Source: Bacteroidota bacterium (GTDB taxonomy: Bacteria; Bacteroidota; Bacteroidia; Cytophagales; Cytophagaceae). Taken from it: a stretch of 64,000 bases of DNA. The position numbers and the translations under genes are program-made. Below the pieces are notes generated by a model. It was not told the DNA's origin. It did not search any database and saw only the letters and a list, made by a program, of their open reading frames with translations. Positions 15,089 to 23,932 of the stretch are shown here, one piece after another. The stretch is taken from contig JAEWYS010000015.1 in assembly GCA_023458555.1 (NCBI GenBank), positions 124,001 to 188,000 on the forward strand. The letters run 5' to 3'. How positions within the stretch are numbered: the first letter of the stretch is position 1; each line of letters opens with the position of its first letter.

Positions 15089-17488
15089 TTATTTTACTTT
15101 CTTCAGAACTAAGGCCGTTCTGTTTGTCAGATATATACTAAGTTGCTGATCCGCGTCGGTGGAATAGGTAATTGAATCATCGATCCGGTCAAAACCTCCA
15201 AACTCCTGTTTGTCCGAGTTCAGTACTATTTTGTATGTTCCTTTGACAGGTACACGGAATTTGTAATCAAAGATGGAATTGGACGGGTTAAAGCTGAATA
15301 CAAAAATAAGCTCGCCTCTTTCAAAAATAATTACCTTGTTCAGCATGTCCATATTTACCTGTGTAGCATATCCGGATCTTAGAATATCGTTTTTTCGGAT
15401 TGTTTCTATCATTGCTTTTTCAAATGCAGACAGATATTTGTACTTCAGCTTGGGACTGTCAACAAGGGTCCATTGTCTTCGGGCATATTTATAGGACCAG
15501 TTATTTCCCTGACGCGGGAAATCTATCCACTCCGGATGCCCGAATTCATTACCCATAAAATTCAGATAGGCTTCACCACCCAGAGCAATGGTAATAAGAC
15601 GGATCATTTTATGCAGAGCAATACCACGATCGATGATGTGATTCTGATCATCAACCATCATATGGTAGTACATTTCCTTGTCCATTAGCCAGAATGCCAA
15701 TGTTTTGTCGCCTACGAGCGCCTGATCGTGAGATTCGGCGTATGCTATGGTGTTTTCTTTCCAGCGTCTGTTGGTAAGCACATCCCATATTTCATATATA
15801 TTCCAGTCCTCATCGGTTTTTTCCTTCAGTATTTTTATCCAGTAATCCGGAATACCCATACCAAGCCGGTAATCAAAACCGATACCTCCTTCTTTGGTCG
15901 TACGGCAAAGTCCGGGCATGCCGCTTACATCCTCTGCGATAGATACAAAATTTTTATTGAGTGAGTGCAGCAGCTCGTTGGCTAGTTGAAGATAGGTGAC
16001 AGTATCCCAGTCAACATCATATCTGAAGTATTTGTCATAATGATCAAAGCTGGTAAAGCCGTGATGGAAATACAGCATGGAGGTAACTCCGTCAAAGCGG
16101 AAGCCGTCAAAGTGAAACTCTTCAAGCCAGTATTTGCAGTTTGAAAGAAGGAATTCCTTCACTTCCCACTTTCCATAGTCAAAAAGCTTGGAGTCCCAGC
16201 CTTCATGGTAGCCCCGGCCGCCGGCGTGAAAATACTGATGATCGGATCCGTCAAACTCATTCAGACCTTCGGAAAGATTCTTTACGGCATGAGAGTGGAC
16301 AATATCCATGATAACGGCTATATCCATAGAGTGTGCTGTATCAATCAGCTTTTTGAGCTCATCGGGAGTGCCGAAACGAGAAGATGGTGCAAAAAAGTTT
16401 GACACATGATATCCAAAAGAGCCATAATAAGGATGTTCCTGCACTGCCATTAACTGAACGGCATTGTATCCCATCTTTTTTACTCGTGGGAGAATTTCTT
16501 CCGTGAATTCATTGTATGTACCGACTCCTTCTTTCTCCTGCGACATACCTATATGGCATTCGTATATTACCAGGTCTTTGGAAGCATCGAACGAAAATTT
16601 CGAATCAGTCCATCTGAAAGCTGTTTCCGGCGCCCATATCTGTCCGGAGAAATCGTATGTCTGGGGATCCTGTATTACGCGTGTGATATATGCCGGAATA
16701 CGGTCCATGGCCCCGCGATCAGATACAACATGCACCTTTACACGGCTTGTATGTACGAACTTATCCTTGTAGTCTTTGTATGGAAGAAAAATTTCCCAGA
16801 TTCCACGGTCATTTCTTTTCAACGGATGCGAAGATCTGTCCCAGTTATTAAAATCTCCGGTGAGAAACAGCTGATGAGCGGCAGGAGCCCATTCCCGGTA
16901 CCACCAGCCTTTCTTTTTATCGTCGTAATTGATTCCGTAGTATTTATATGCGCTGGCAAACTTATCCAGAGAGTCTGCACCGGTTTCTATTTCTTTCAGT
17001 GCATTTTTAAAGCGATTATTCCGCTCAATGATATCCTGCTCATAAGGCTCTAACCATGGATCATCCACCACAATGGCCAGACGGGTTGTTTTTTCGCTTT
17101 TGAGTGAAGACACACTTTGTTTAACTTCCTTTTTTGAAGCAGCAGGAGCTTTTTTTCCGGGTTCTCCGGCTTCTTTTTTTATGACCTCTTTTTTTACCTG
17201 TACAGGTGTATTTTTAGAGGATTTTCTATCTTTTACCGAAGTAGCAGAAGCAACAGAAACGGTCGATGATGCTTTTTTATGAGATGTGCCATTGCTTTTT
17301 ATAGATTTCTCCAACGGAACATCTTTTTTGGAAAGCGAGATTTTCCGATTGCCGCCCGCAGAAACGGAAGCTGTTTTATCGGATGATTTTGATTTAACAG
17401 GTTCAGCTCCTTTCTTTTTGATGCTTGCAGAAGTCGCTTTTATGGCTTTGGATACAGCTTTAACTTCTTTTTTGTCGGTCTTGCTCAT
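15089..17488 (-). CDS. glgB: 1,4-alpha-glucan branching enzyme with lysine-rich N-terminal tail
   Basis: Introduces alpha-1,6 branches into glycogen. Residues 1-136 are a low-complexity tail rich in Lys (33 of 136), Ser, Ala and Val; the enzyme follows: a CBM48-like region (WWYREWAPAAHQLFLTGDFNNW, about 195-216) and a GH13 barrel with nucleophile Asp466 (DGFRFDGVTSM), acid/base Glu519 (SIAEDVSG) and Asp588 (AESHDQALVG). FRFDGVTSMLYFHHG is typical of the eukaryote-type GH13_8 group rather than the common bacterial GlgB. The tail is in frame and directly continuous with the enzyme. It could mediate binding to polyanions or partners; this is inference. Confidence 0.93.
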   Translation of the reverse strand: MSKTDKKEVKAVSKAIKATSASIKKKGAEPVKSKSSDKTASVSAGGNRKISLSKKDVPLEKSIKSNGTSHKKASSTVSVASATSVKDRKSSKNTPVQVKKEVIKKEAGEPGKKAPAASKKEVKQSVSSLKSEKTTRLAIVVDDPWLEPYEQDIIERNNRFKNALKEIETGADSLDKFASAYKYYGINYDDKKKGWWYREWAPAAHQLFLTGDFNNWDRSSHPLKRNDRGIWEIFLPYKDYKDKFVHTSRVKVHVVSDRGAMDRIPAYITRVIQDPQTYDFSGQIWAPETAFRWTDSKFSFDASKDLVIYECHIGMSQEKEGVGTYNEFTEEILPRVKKMGYNAVQLMAVQEHPYYGSFGYHVSNFFAPSSRFGTPDELKKLIDTAHSMDIAVIMDIVHSHAVKNLSEGLNEFDGSDHQYFHAGGRGYHEGWDSKLFDYGKWEVKEFLLSNCKYWLEEFHFDGFRFDGVTSMLYFHHGFTSFDHYDKYFRYDVDWDTVTYLQLANELLHSLNKNFVSIAEDVSGMPGLCRTTKEGGIGFDYRLGMGIPDYWIKILKEKTDEDWNIYEIWDVLTNRRWKENTIAYAESHDQALVGDKTLAFWLMDKEMYYHMMVDDQNHIIDRGIALHKMIRLITIALGGEAYLNFMGNEFGHPEWIDFPRQGNNWSYKYARRQWTLVDSPKLKYKYLSAFEKAMIETIRKNDILRSGYATQVNMDMLNKVIIFERGELIFVFSFNPSNSIFDYKFRVPVKGTYKIVLNSDKQEFGGFDRIDDSITYSTDADQQLSIYLTNRTALVLKKVK

Positions 17489-17614
17489 TAATTAAAAATA
17501 ATTGAAGTCTATAAAAATCAGCACATGGTCTTTTCATGAGTAGAGTCCATACTACTATGAATAGATATAATACTCATTTTTTTCGGAATAGTTTTCAAAA
17601 AGCAAAAATAAAAA

Positions 17615-17980
17615 CTAAAAACGGAATGGGATCATGACTACTGGGCCCCGATTGTGGAGCTTCATATATTTGTAGAAATGCCTGAAAGTGGGTTTCCGCA
17701 TTGGCTGCACCATTGTCTCTGTAGAATCAGATACAATATCTGTCGATACTTTTACTGAATCAGAGAATATGGAATCATTTTGGGATGGAATCATCTCCAA
17801 TGCAGGCTTTTCTCTTTCCTGCCGGATTTCTTTTGTGTTTTTTTCAAGCTGTAATGAATCGGTCTGTACAGGTTCAATAGTCCGGGGAGCATCATTTACC
17901 GCCTTTTTTTCACACGCTGTAGCCAGCACAAACAATATTGTGCAGAGCAGGGGGATGAAAAATTGATAAATGCCTTTCAT
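17615..17980 (-). CDS. Small lipoprotein of unknown function
   Basis: A 121-residue protein with a lipoprotein signal peptide (lipobox LATAC, Cys near 23). The mature chain is polar and Ser/Thr/Asp/Lys-rich, probably disordered (PVQTDSLQLEKNTKEIRQ, then SDSVKVSTDIVSDSTE), and ends in a short basic/aromatic segment (RKPTFRHFYKYMKLHNR). No family recognised. It lies upstream of glgB on the same strand, 126 bp away, but a separate promoter is likely. Confidence 0.65.
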   Translation of the reverse strand: MKGIYQFFIPLLCTILFVLATACEKKAVNDAPRTIEPVQTDSLQLEKNTKEIRQEREKPALEMIPSQNDSIFSDSVKVSTDIVSDSTETMVQPMRKPTFRHFYKYMKLHNRGPVVMIPFRF

Positions 17981-18308
17981 ATGCGCCGAAAACTTTTACA
18001 ACAGATAATGTCAAATTTTAAACCAAATTTTTCTGTAATGAAAATTTGGAGTGGTTTAATTTCTTTTAGTATTAACTTTAAAAGGTGACAAGAGGTTTCA
18101 TTTACAGTTAATGCAATATTTAATTATTTGATTTTAAATATTTTAAATTATATTGTACTGATTCGAAAATGATACCGGATTTTAACTTTTTTGTTTGAAG
18201 AAATATTTTCGCTTTTTGCAGAATTTAATCTGAATGACACGATGTTATAAAGTTGGTCAGAATGAGTAAATAATGGTGAGATTAAGAAGGGCAATAAACT
18301 GAGTATTT
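17981..18308. other. 328-bp AT-rich intergenic region
   Basis: Very AT-rich DNA between the divergent lipoprotein gene and the TlpA-like gene. I see no ORF, RNA gene or clear promoter with the TTTG-N19-TAnnTTTG pattern. It presumably holds both promoters. Confidence 0.4.
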
Positions 18309-18869
18309 ATGAATAGTAAAAGAACACAGACAGCGGGCCGGACGATTGTTTCCCTCTTTGCTTTTCTGCTGTTAGTGATAGCGGTGCTGGGTTTTGCTCC
18401 GACAGACTCAGGAGAAGGCAATTTCGGAGCAGATCCTGAAAAAGGGAAGCCTGCAGCACCGGGTTTTACGCTTAAGGACCTGGAAGGAAATGCCGTTAGT
18501 CTGAGTGATTTTAAGGGAAGAGTTATTTATATGGATATCTGGGCCAGCTGGTGTGCTCCCTGCATTATGCAGATCAACCGGTCAAAATCACTTAAAGAGC
18601 ATTTCAGAGGAGAGGAAGATCTGGTTTTTTTATATGTTTCTATCGATCAGGATACAGCCAAATGGAAACGATTTTTAGAAGAACGGGAGGTGAGCGGTAC
18701 ACATTTAATTTCTCCGAAAGGAGAGGAGGAGGAAATACTGGAAAAATATAATGTCCCGAGTATTCCCCGCTTTATTCTTATTGATAAGGACGGAAATATC
18801 TCAGACTTTCATGCAAAACCACCGTCAAATAAATCATTGATTAAAGACATTGAGAAACTTTTATTGTAA
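18309..18869 (+). CDS. TlpA-like periplasmic thiol-disulfide oxidoreductase
   Basis: A 186-residue protein with an N-terminal signal anchor (residues about 12-31) and a thioredoxin-fold domain of the TlpA/ResA type: APGFTLKDLEGNAVSLSDFKGRVIYMDIWASWCAPCIMQ, with the redox motif Cys-Ala-Pro-Cys, and later VPSIPRFILIDKDG containing the conserved cis-Pro. It probably reduces or isomerises disulfides outside the cytoplasm. It lies 91 bp upstream of the class A PBP gene on the same strand. Whether they share a transcript is unclear. Confidence 0.88.
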   Translation: MNSKRTQTAGRTIVSLFAFLLLVIAVLGFAPTDSGEGNFGADPEKGKPAAPGFTLKDLEGNAVSLSDFKGRVIYMDIWASWCAPCIMQINRSKSLKEHFRGEEDLVFLYVSIDQDTAKWKRFLEEREVSGTHLISPKGEEEEILEKYNVPSIPRFILIDKDGNISDFHAKPPSNKSLIKDIEKLLL

Positions 18870-18960
18870 ATTTACTAAGAGAATATCTGATCTTATCTTT
18901 CTTACGTTCTCATGCACTTGTGTTATTACTGGTTTTAAATAGAAGTCTTTATCTAGTTCA

Positions 18961-21144
18961 ATGATTGATCGAATTGTACGGGTAGCCTGGCTCACTTTTC
19001 TGGGAAGCTGGCTCTTTTTGTTCCTTGTTATTGGTTGTGCGCGCATAAATCTGTTTGGATTGTTCGGGGAGCTCCCCGGATTGGAAATACTTGAAAATCC
19101 GAAAACAGATGAAGCTTCACTGCTTTATTCTTCCGATGGCGAGGTTATCGGAAGTTATTATCGCGAAAAACGGACACCGGTTGATTACAATGAGTTGCCT
19201 GAACATCTGGTTAATGCACTGATAGCAACGGAAGATGAGCGTTTTGAACAACATTCGGGAGTTGATTTTAAAGGGACGTTTGCTATTTTTTATTATATGA
19301 TTCAGGGGAAGAAACGAGGTTCAAGTACGCTTTCCCAACAAACAGCCAAAAATCTCTTTCAGCTGAGGGACTATGATGCCTATCAGGGGCCGCTCAGCAA
19401 TAACATGCTGATTACAAAAATAAAAGAATGGATTGTTGCCATTCAGATTGAGCGGGCGTACACAAAACGGGAGATTCTCACGATGTACCTGAATACGGTC
19501 TCGTTTGGCAGAAATACGCATGGAATTAAAAGTGCTGCAGAAACTTTTTTCAATGTCGTTCCATCCAGACTTACCGTTAACCAGGCGGCGCTGCTGGTTG
19601 GATTATTAAAAGGCCCTTCGGTTTATGATCCTGTCAGGCGGCTGGAAAGGGCGCTTTCCAGAAGAAACACTGTCTTGGCTCAGATGGAGAAGAGCGGTTT
19701 TATCAGTTCTGAGGAACGAAAAAAACTTGAGGAGAAACCCCTTGGGTTAAATTATCAGCCGGAAGGTGACGCAGCAGGCCCTGCTCCGTACCTCAGGGGG
19801 TATCTGAAACCTTTTATACAGAAGTGGGCCAGAGAGAATAATCAGGACCTGTATGGAGGCGGTTTACGAATCTATACTACGGTAAATGCCAGAATGCAGA
19901 CCTACCTCGAGCAGGCGGTTCAGCGTCATATGAAAGCATTGCAAAACCAGTATAATCAGCAATGGAAAGGAAAAACTCCGTGGAATGATCCCGATTTTAT
20001 ACAAAATCTTGCCAGAAAATCTGCCAGGTATGCAGAATATAAAAATGAAGGCCTCTCAGATAAGGAGTGCCTGGCCAGAATGAAAGAACCGGTTGAAATG
20101 ATTTTGTTCGGATATGATAAACCACGTTCAGGCAAAATCAGCCCGCTTGATTCCATAAAATACATGGTGCAGTTTCTTCATACCGGTTCGCTTTCCGTAG
20201 ATCCCGGAAGTGGTCAGATCAGGGCATATGTGGGAGATATAAATTATAAGTACTATAAGTATGATAATGTCTATCAGAGCAGAAGGCAGGCCGGGTCTAC
20301 TTTTAAACCCTTTGTGTACGCCTACGCTATAGAAGAGGCTGGTCTTACTCCGTGCTCTGAAGTGCTGGATGTAGAAGTTGCTTATCCGTGGAAAGGTACT
20401 GTCTGGACTCCCCGCAACAGCAATAATACCTATTCCAATGCTCCGGTGACATTAAAGTATGGTCTTGCAAACTCTGTAAATACGGTGGCTGCCAATCTGA
20501 TGATGCAGTCCGGACCGGATAATATTGTAAACTTTGCACGTAAGCTTGGCTTGGAAAGTACTATGGAAGCTGTGCCCTCTCTTGCGCTTGGGACCACAGA
20601 CGTGTCTCTGTTTGAAATGGTGGCTGCTTATTGTGTATTTGTCAACGGTGGAACCTACATCAGACCGCATGCGTTGTTGCGTATCGAAGATAAGTATGGC
20701 AATGTTTTATATGAATTCAAGCCGGAAACCAGAGAAGTAATTACAGAGAGAACGGCTGCTTATATGGTTGAGCTGCTAAAGGCCGGATCAGAATTCGGAA
20801 CTTCCAGAAGACTTAAATCGGATTTTGGCATTGATGCCGAAATTGGCGGAAAAACAGGTACTACCCAAAACTCGGTTGATGGCTGGTTTATCGGAATATC
20901 ACCTGATCTTGTTACCGGTATATGGGTAGGAGGGCAGAGCAGGGATATTCGTATAGCCGGCGGCTCCGGAGCAAGTCTGGCTTTGCCCATATGGGGATAT
21001 TATATGGGAGCCGTATTAAAAGACCGGTCACTCGAGATTCGGAAAAAAGGGTATGGTTTTGCTGAGGAGCATATGAATTGTGGTGAAGGTGATAGCCTTA
21101 CTATACTTCCTGTGGATGCATTAGAGGATCATTTAATGGAATAA
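18961..21144 (+). CDS. Class A penicillin-binding protein (PBP1A-like)
   Basis: A bifunctional peptidoglycan synthase of 727 residues. It has one N-terminal transmembrane helix (residues about 8-30), then GT51 with Glu91 (IATEDERFEQHSGVD) and SSTLSQQTAKN, then a transpeptidase with Ser446 in the SxxK motif (QAGSTFKPF), the SVN motif (GLANSVNTVA) and KTGTT (EIGGKTGTTQNSVDGWF). All motifs are intact. A 3-bp gap separates it from the AcpH-like gene, so these two are one operon. MtgA at 13146 is a second GT51 enzyme. Confidence 0.95.
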   Translation: MIDRIVRVAWLTFLGSWLFLFLVIGCARINLFGLFGELPGLEILENPKTDEASLLYSSDGEVIGSYYREKRTPVDYNELPEHLVNALIATEDERFEQHSGVDFKGTFAIFYYMIQGKKRGSSTLSQQTAKNLFQLRDYDAYQGPLSNNMLITKIKEWIVAIQIERAYTKREILTMYLNTVSFGRNTHGIKSAAETFFNVVPSRLTVNQAALLVGLLKGPSVYDPVRRLERALSRRNTVLAQMEKSGFISSEERKKLEEKPLGLNYQPEGDAAGPAPYLRGYLKPFIQKWARENNQDLYGGGLRIYTTVNARMQTYLEQAVQRHMKALQNQYNQQWKGKTPWNDPDFIQNLARKSARYAEYKNEGLSDKECLARMKEPVEMILFGYDKPRSGKISPLDSIKYMVQFLHTGSLSVDPGSGQIRAYVGDINYKYYKYDNVYQSRRQAGSTFKPFVYAYAIEEAGLTPCSEVLDVEVAYPWKGTVWTPRNSNNTYSNAPVTLKYGLANSVNTVAANLMMQSGPDNIVNFARKLGLESTMEAVPSLALGTTDVSLFEMVAAYCVFVNGGTYIRPHALLRIEDKYGNVLYEFKPETREVITERTAAYMVELLKAGSEFGTSRRLKSDFGIDAEIGGKTGTTQNSVDGWFIGISPDLVTGIWVGGQSRDIRIAGGSGASLALPIWGYYMGAVLKDRSLEIRKKGYGFAEEHMNCGEGDSLTILPVDALEDHLME

Positions 21145-21147
21145 ATA

Positions 21148-21738
21148 GTGAACTATCTTGCACATTCATTACTTTCCAGTGGTTTTAACGATGTCATGAT
21201 CGGCAATTTTATTGCGGATTCGGTAAAAGGAACTGATGCGCTTGAAACATTGCGATTGGGGATAAGAGAAGGTATTCTGTTGCACAGAAGAATTGATCAT
21301 TTTACCGATAGCCACTCTGCTTTTGTAAGAAGCAGAAAGCGGTTATTGCCACACCATGGACATTATTCAGCTGTTATTGTCGATATTGTCTATGACCATT
21401 TTCTCGCTTCCGATTTTGAGCAGTATTCTGACATTGACCTGATTTCTTTCACACAGAAAGTGTATACATTACTTTCTTCAAATAAAATGATCCTTCCGTC
21501 AAAAATACAGGCCATGTTACCTTATATGCAAAGAGATAACTGGCTTTTGAACTATGGTAATCTGGAGGGGCTAGACAAGGCCCTCAATGGTTTGTCGGAA
21601 AGAGCGCGGTTCCCCAATCGTATGAATGTTGCGATACATGATCTGCTTGATCAGTATGAGGATTTTCGTGCTGACTTTCACGAATGTTTTACTGATTTGC
21701 AACAATATACTCATAGATGGCTGGAGACTGGAGTATAG
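21148..21738 (+). CDS. ACP phosphodiesterase-like protein (AcpH/DUF479 family)
   Basis: A 196-residue protein with the DUF479 pattern MNYLAHSLLSS at the start, then GNFIADSVKG, and the HD-like metal motif LHRRIDHFTDSHSAF, plus VDIVYDHFLAS. In E. coli, AcpH removes the 4'-phosphopantetheine group from acyl carrier protein. It starts at GTG 21148, three bases after the PBP stop, so translation is probably coupled. Length and His/Asp residues match the family. The role of the PBP linkage is not known. Confidence 0.88.
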   Translation: MNYLAHSLLSSGFNDVMIGNFIADSVKGTDALETLRLGIREGILLHRRIDHFTDSHSAFVRSRKRLLPHHGHYSAVIVDIVYDHFLASDFEQYSDIDLISFTQKVYTLLSSNKMILPSKIQAMLPYMQRDNWLLNYGNLEGLDKALNGLSERARFPNRMNVAIHDLLDQYEDFRADFHECFTDLQQYTHRWLETGV

Positions 21739-21760
21739 GCCGGGTTCTGATGTAAAAGAC

Positions 21761-22639
21761 TTATTCTTTCTGATACTTTTTCCCAAGGGAGATATTTAGT
21801 ATTATGCCTCCAAAGATCAGCAGCATACCGGCCAGTGTCAGAAGGTTAAAAGCCTCATCGAATAGAGTGTATCCGTATACCAGGGCAAGTATTACCCCTA
21901 AAAAGTATATATGGGCGACTTTCCCGACTTCTTCGAGCTGATACGATCTCGTGAGGAACCATTGGCCTAAATGAGTGAAAACAGCTACGCAGGCCAGAAT
22001 CAGCCATTGCTCCGGATCAGGACTAACCCATTGGTAAATGGTAACCGGAAAAATGACAGGAATGGTGATGAGAGGAAAATAGAACATAATCACGGAAGGA
22101 TGGTCCGTGGTTTTTAGTTTACGCACTAAAAAATGGGCGCAACCAGCGAAAAAAGTCCCGCCTAATGCGATCAGCAAGTTTTCTGTTGAAATTCGTGTAT
22201 CATATCCTTTGATCAGGAATACTCCTGAAAATGAAAGAAGTATGGTGATCCATTGAACAGGGGTAACTTTTTCGTTTAGAAAAGCAGCCGCAAGTAAAAG
22301 TGTGCATACGGGCATGAGGTTGCTGATCGTGACAGCAGAAGCCAGCGGAATACGTTGTATTGAAGTAAAAAACAGGACAAGGCTTACTATACCACAAAGT
22401 CCCCGCAATACCAGAGTCTTTTTATTGTTACCCCATGGATTAATGTCATTTTTTACAAAATCTCCGATACACATTGATAATGAAAAAACAGACCGGATCA
22501 TGATAATCTGTACCACAGGAATACCCGGAAGCGCTTTTACGCACAGATGCATCAGAGAAAACGCACAGATGCTGATCAGCATGAATTTTACACCCGGTGT
22601 GAAATCCCTGAGAAGATAAGTCCTGAAATAATTAGTCAA
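21761..22639 (-). CDS. EamA/DMT-family transporter
   Basis: A 292-residue protein with about ten transmembrane helices in two EamA halves: GVKFMLISICAFSLM begins helix 1, LMPVCTLLLAAAFLNEKVT ends the first half, and GVILALVYGYTLFDEAFN is the matching element of the second half. The TTG at 22639 retains the family-typical segment before GVKFM; the next ATG is at 22582. The substrate is unknown. Distinct from the EamA protein at 2723. It lies 21 bp downstream of the BatE-like gene on the same strand. Confidence 0.82.
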   Translation of the reverse strand: MTNYFRTYLLRDFTPGVKFMLISICAFSLMHLCVKALPGIPVVQIIMIRSVFSLSMCIGDFVKNDINPWGNNKKTLVLRGLCGIVSLVLFFTSIQRIPLASAVTISNLMPVCTLLLAAAFLNEKVTPVQWITILLSFSGVFLIKGYDTRISTENLLIALGGTFFAGCAHFLVRKLKTTDHPSVIMFYFPLITIPVIFPVTIYQWVSPDPEQWLILACVAVFTHLGQWFLTRSYQLEEVGKVAHIYFLGVILALVYGYTLFDEAFNLLTLAGMLLIFGGIILNISLGKKYQKE

Positions 22640-22660
22640 TGAATTAAAGGGGTTAAGATT

Positions 22661-23389
22661 CTATTCTTGTCTGATGATATAAAGATCACTGGCTTTAATA
22701 TAGCCGGTTTTGTCATTAAACTCAACCTGATACCATATATCAGTCTGATCGATCAGGCTGACTCTGTGTCCTGAGCCTGTGATTTCCAGCAGATCGGAAC
22801 CAGGGGAAGGGGCGGACATAATCAGCGTATTTTTATTAACGATGACGGCATGCAAAGGCTGAATATTGAAATTGACAATGTAAAACAATACCAGCAATAT
22901 GCAAATAAATAAAAGAGGACGCATACCCAGATTATTCCCTTTGACTTTTTTCAGGTTAAGGTGAGCAAAATAGAATCCGGATACAATCAGAGCAGATAAA
23001 AGAATATAGTAGTAATATTTTTGATATAATGTATTGAAATATTGACTATCCGTGTATTGGTATCCGCTAAGGTTGTTGATAAGGGCAAGCTCCTCCATTT
23101 TTAAGTGTATATCCGGATCCGGATTTATTTTATAAAGGGTATTGAGGGTGACCAGCGCTCCACTTATGTCACCGGATGTTTCCTGCATGTAGGCAAGCTT
23201 GAGAAAAAGCGCCGGGGAAAACGATCCATTATCCAGAATGGAACGATATGCTGCTATGGCTTCTGTGCGTTGGTTAACTCTGAACAGAGAGTCTGCCTGA
23301 ACTAATGGACTATTTTTAGCTGAAGAAGTATTTGAAAATGAAATTGTAATAAAAAAAACTAAAAAAAAAATAAATATTTTCTGTCGCAT
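22661..23389 (-). CDS. BatE-like TPR/SH3 membrane protein (paralogue)
   Basis: A 242-residue protein with a signal peptide (1-24), about two TPR-like repeats (ADSLFRVNQRTEAIAAYRSI and LFLKLAYMQETSGDISGAL), two transmembrane helices around residues 130-180, and a C-terminal bacterial SH3-like domain (VNKNTLIMSAPSPGSDLLEI then TGYIKASDLYIIRQ). This is the architecture of BatE, encoded at 54442 in the Bat operon, though the sequences clearly differ. It lies outside any Bat operon, next to an EamA transporter and just upstream of tRNA-Lys on the other strand. Periplasmic protein-binding role inferred. Confidence 0.7.
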   Translation of the reverse strand: MRQKIFIFFLVFFITISFSNTSSAKNSPLVQADSLFRVNQRTEAIAAYRSILDNGSFSPALFLKLAYMQETSGDISGALVTLNTLYKINPDPDIHLKMEELALINNLSGYQYTDSQYFNTLYQKYYYYILLSALIVSGFYFAHLNLKKVKGNNLGMRPLLFICILLVLFYIVNFNIQPLHAVIVNKNTLIMSAPSPGSDLLEITGSGHRVSLIDQTDIWYQVEFNDKTGYIKASDLYIIRQE

Positions 23390-23391
23390 AG

Positions 23392-23422
23392 TTTGTATTT
23401 AAACCAATAGCTATTACCTTTG
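23392..23422 (+). promoter_or_regulatory. Bacteroidota-type promoter of tRNA-Lys copy 1
   Basis: TTTG at 23392-23395 and TACCTTTG at 23415-23422, spaced by exactly 19 bp, match the sigma-ABfr consensus. It lies 45 bp before the tRNA 5' end and starts only 2 bp beyond the divergent BatE-like start codon. Confidence 0.85.
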
Positions 23423-23467
23423 CACAGCAATTACGACAAAGAATTGCACAAAAAAAAGAAAAAAGTT

Positions 23468-23540
23468 GACTTCTTAGCTCAGTAGGTAGAGCACATCCCT
23501 TTTAAGGATGGGGTCCTGGGTTCGAGCCCCAGAGGAGTCA
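23468..23540 (+). tRNA. tRNA-Lys (anticodon UUU), copy 1
   Basis: A 73-nt cloverleaf: acceptor GACTTCT/AGGAGTC, D arm GCTC...GAGC, anticodon stem CATCC/GGATG with loop CTTTTAA (anticodon TTT), T arm CTGGG-TTCGAGC-CCCAG, discriminator A. The CCA end is not encoded. It has its own promoter and a terminator directly after it. Confidence 0.97.
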
Positions 23541-23547
23541 CAAACGA

Positions 23548-23576
23548 AGCCCTCGCAGTTTTGCAGGGCTTTTTTG
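23548..23576 (+). terminator. Terminator of tRNA-Lys copy 1
   Basis: AGCCCT (23548-23553) pairs with AGGGCT (23565-23570), with an inner GCA/TGC extension after a single-base bulge, then TTTTTG. Confidence 0.88.
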
Positions 23577-23743
23577 TTTTATTGTGTAGTCGTTTGTAAT
23601 TGTATTTTTTTTATATTATTCTTGAGAAGCTGATGAGGTGTCCGGAATCATTTTTCTGAAAGTTTCATACCGGGGGACAGCTTTGGGGGAGTACTATGTT
23701 GTTAAGTAGGGTTACTTTTCATAGCTTAAAAAGAATGGCAAAA

Positions 23744-23774
23744 TTTGCATTTATATAAATAGCTGCTATCTTTG
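23744..23774 (+). promoter_or_regulatory. Bacteroidota-type promoter of tRNA-Lys copy 2
   Basis: TTTG at 23744-23747 and TATCTTTG at 23767-23774 with a 19-bp spacer, the same geometry as copy 1 (spacing to the tRNA 33 bp instead of 45 bp). Confidence 0.85.
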
Positions 23775-23807
23775 CACCGCATTTGAAAAAATGTATTCGG
23801 ATAAGTT

Positions 23808-23880
23808 GACTTCTTAGCTCAGTAGGTAGAGCACATCCCTTTTAAGGATGGGGTCCTGGGTTCGAGCCCCAGAGGAGTCA
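23808..23880 (+). tRNA. tRNA-Lys (anticodon UUU), copy 2
   Basis: Identical over all 73 bases to the copy at 23468, and with the same AAGTT just upstream and CAAAC just downstream. It lies 340 bp from the first copy in the same orientation. The surrounding spacer differs, so the duplication is not fresh or the spacer has drifted. Confidence 0.97.
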
Positions 23881-23888
23881 CAAACAAA

Positions 23889-23917
23889 AGCCCTCGCAGT
23901 GTTTTGCAGGGCTTTTC
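23889..23917 (+). terminator. Terminator of tRNA-Lys copy 2
   Basis: AGCCCT (23889-23894) pairs with AGGGCT (23908-23913) followed by TTTCTGTTTT; homologous to the copy 1 terminator with a slightly longer loop. Confidence 0.85.
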
Positions 23918-23932
23918 TGTTTTGTTAAAAAA

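Noticed and set aside
16553..17053. Plus-strand ORF of 166 codons
   Set aside because: It is antisense to the branching enzyme; its composition follows from the opposite coding strand.
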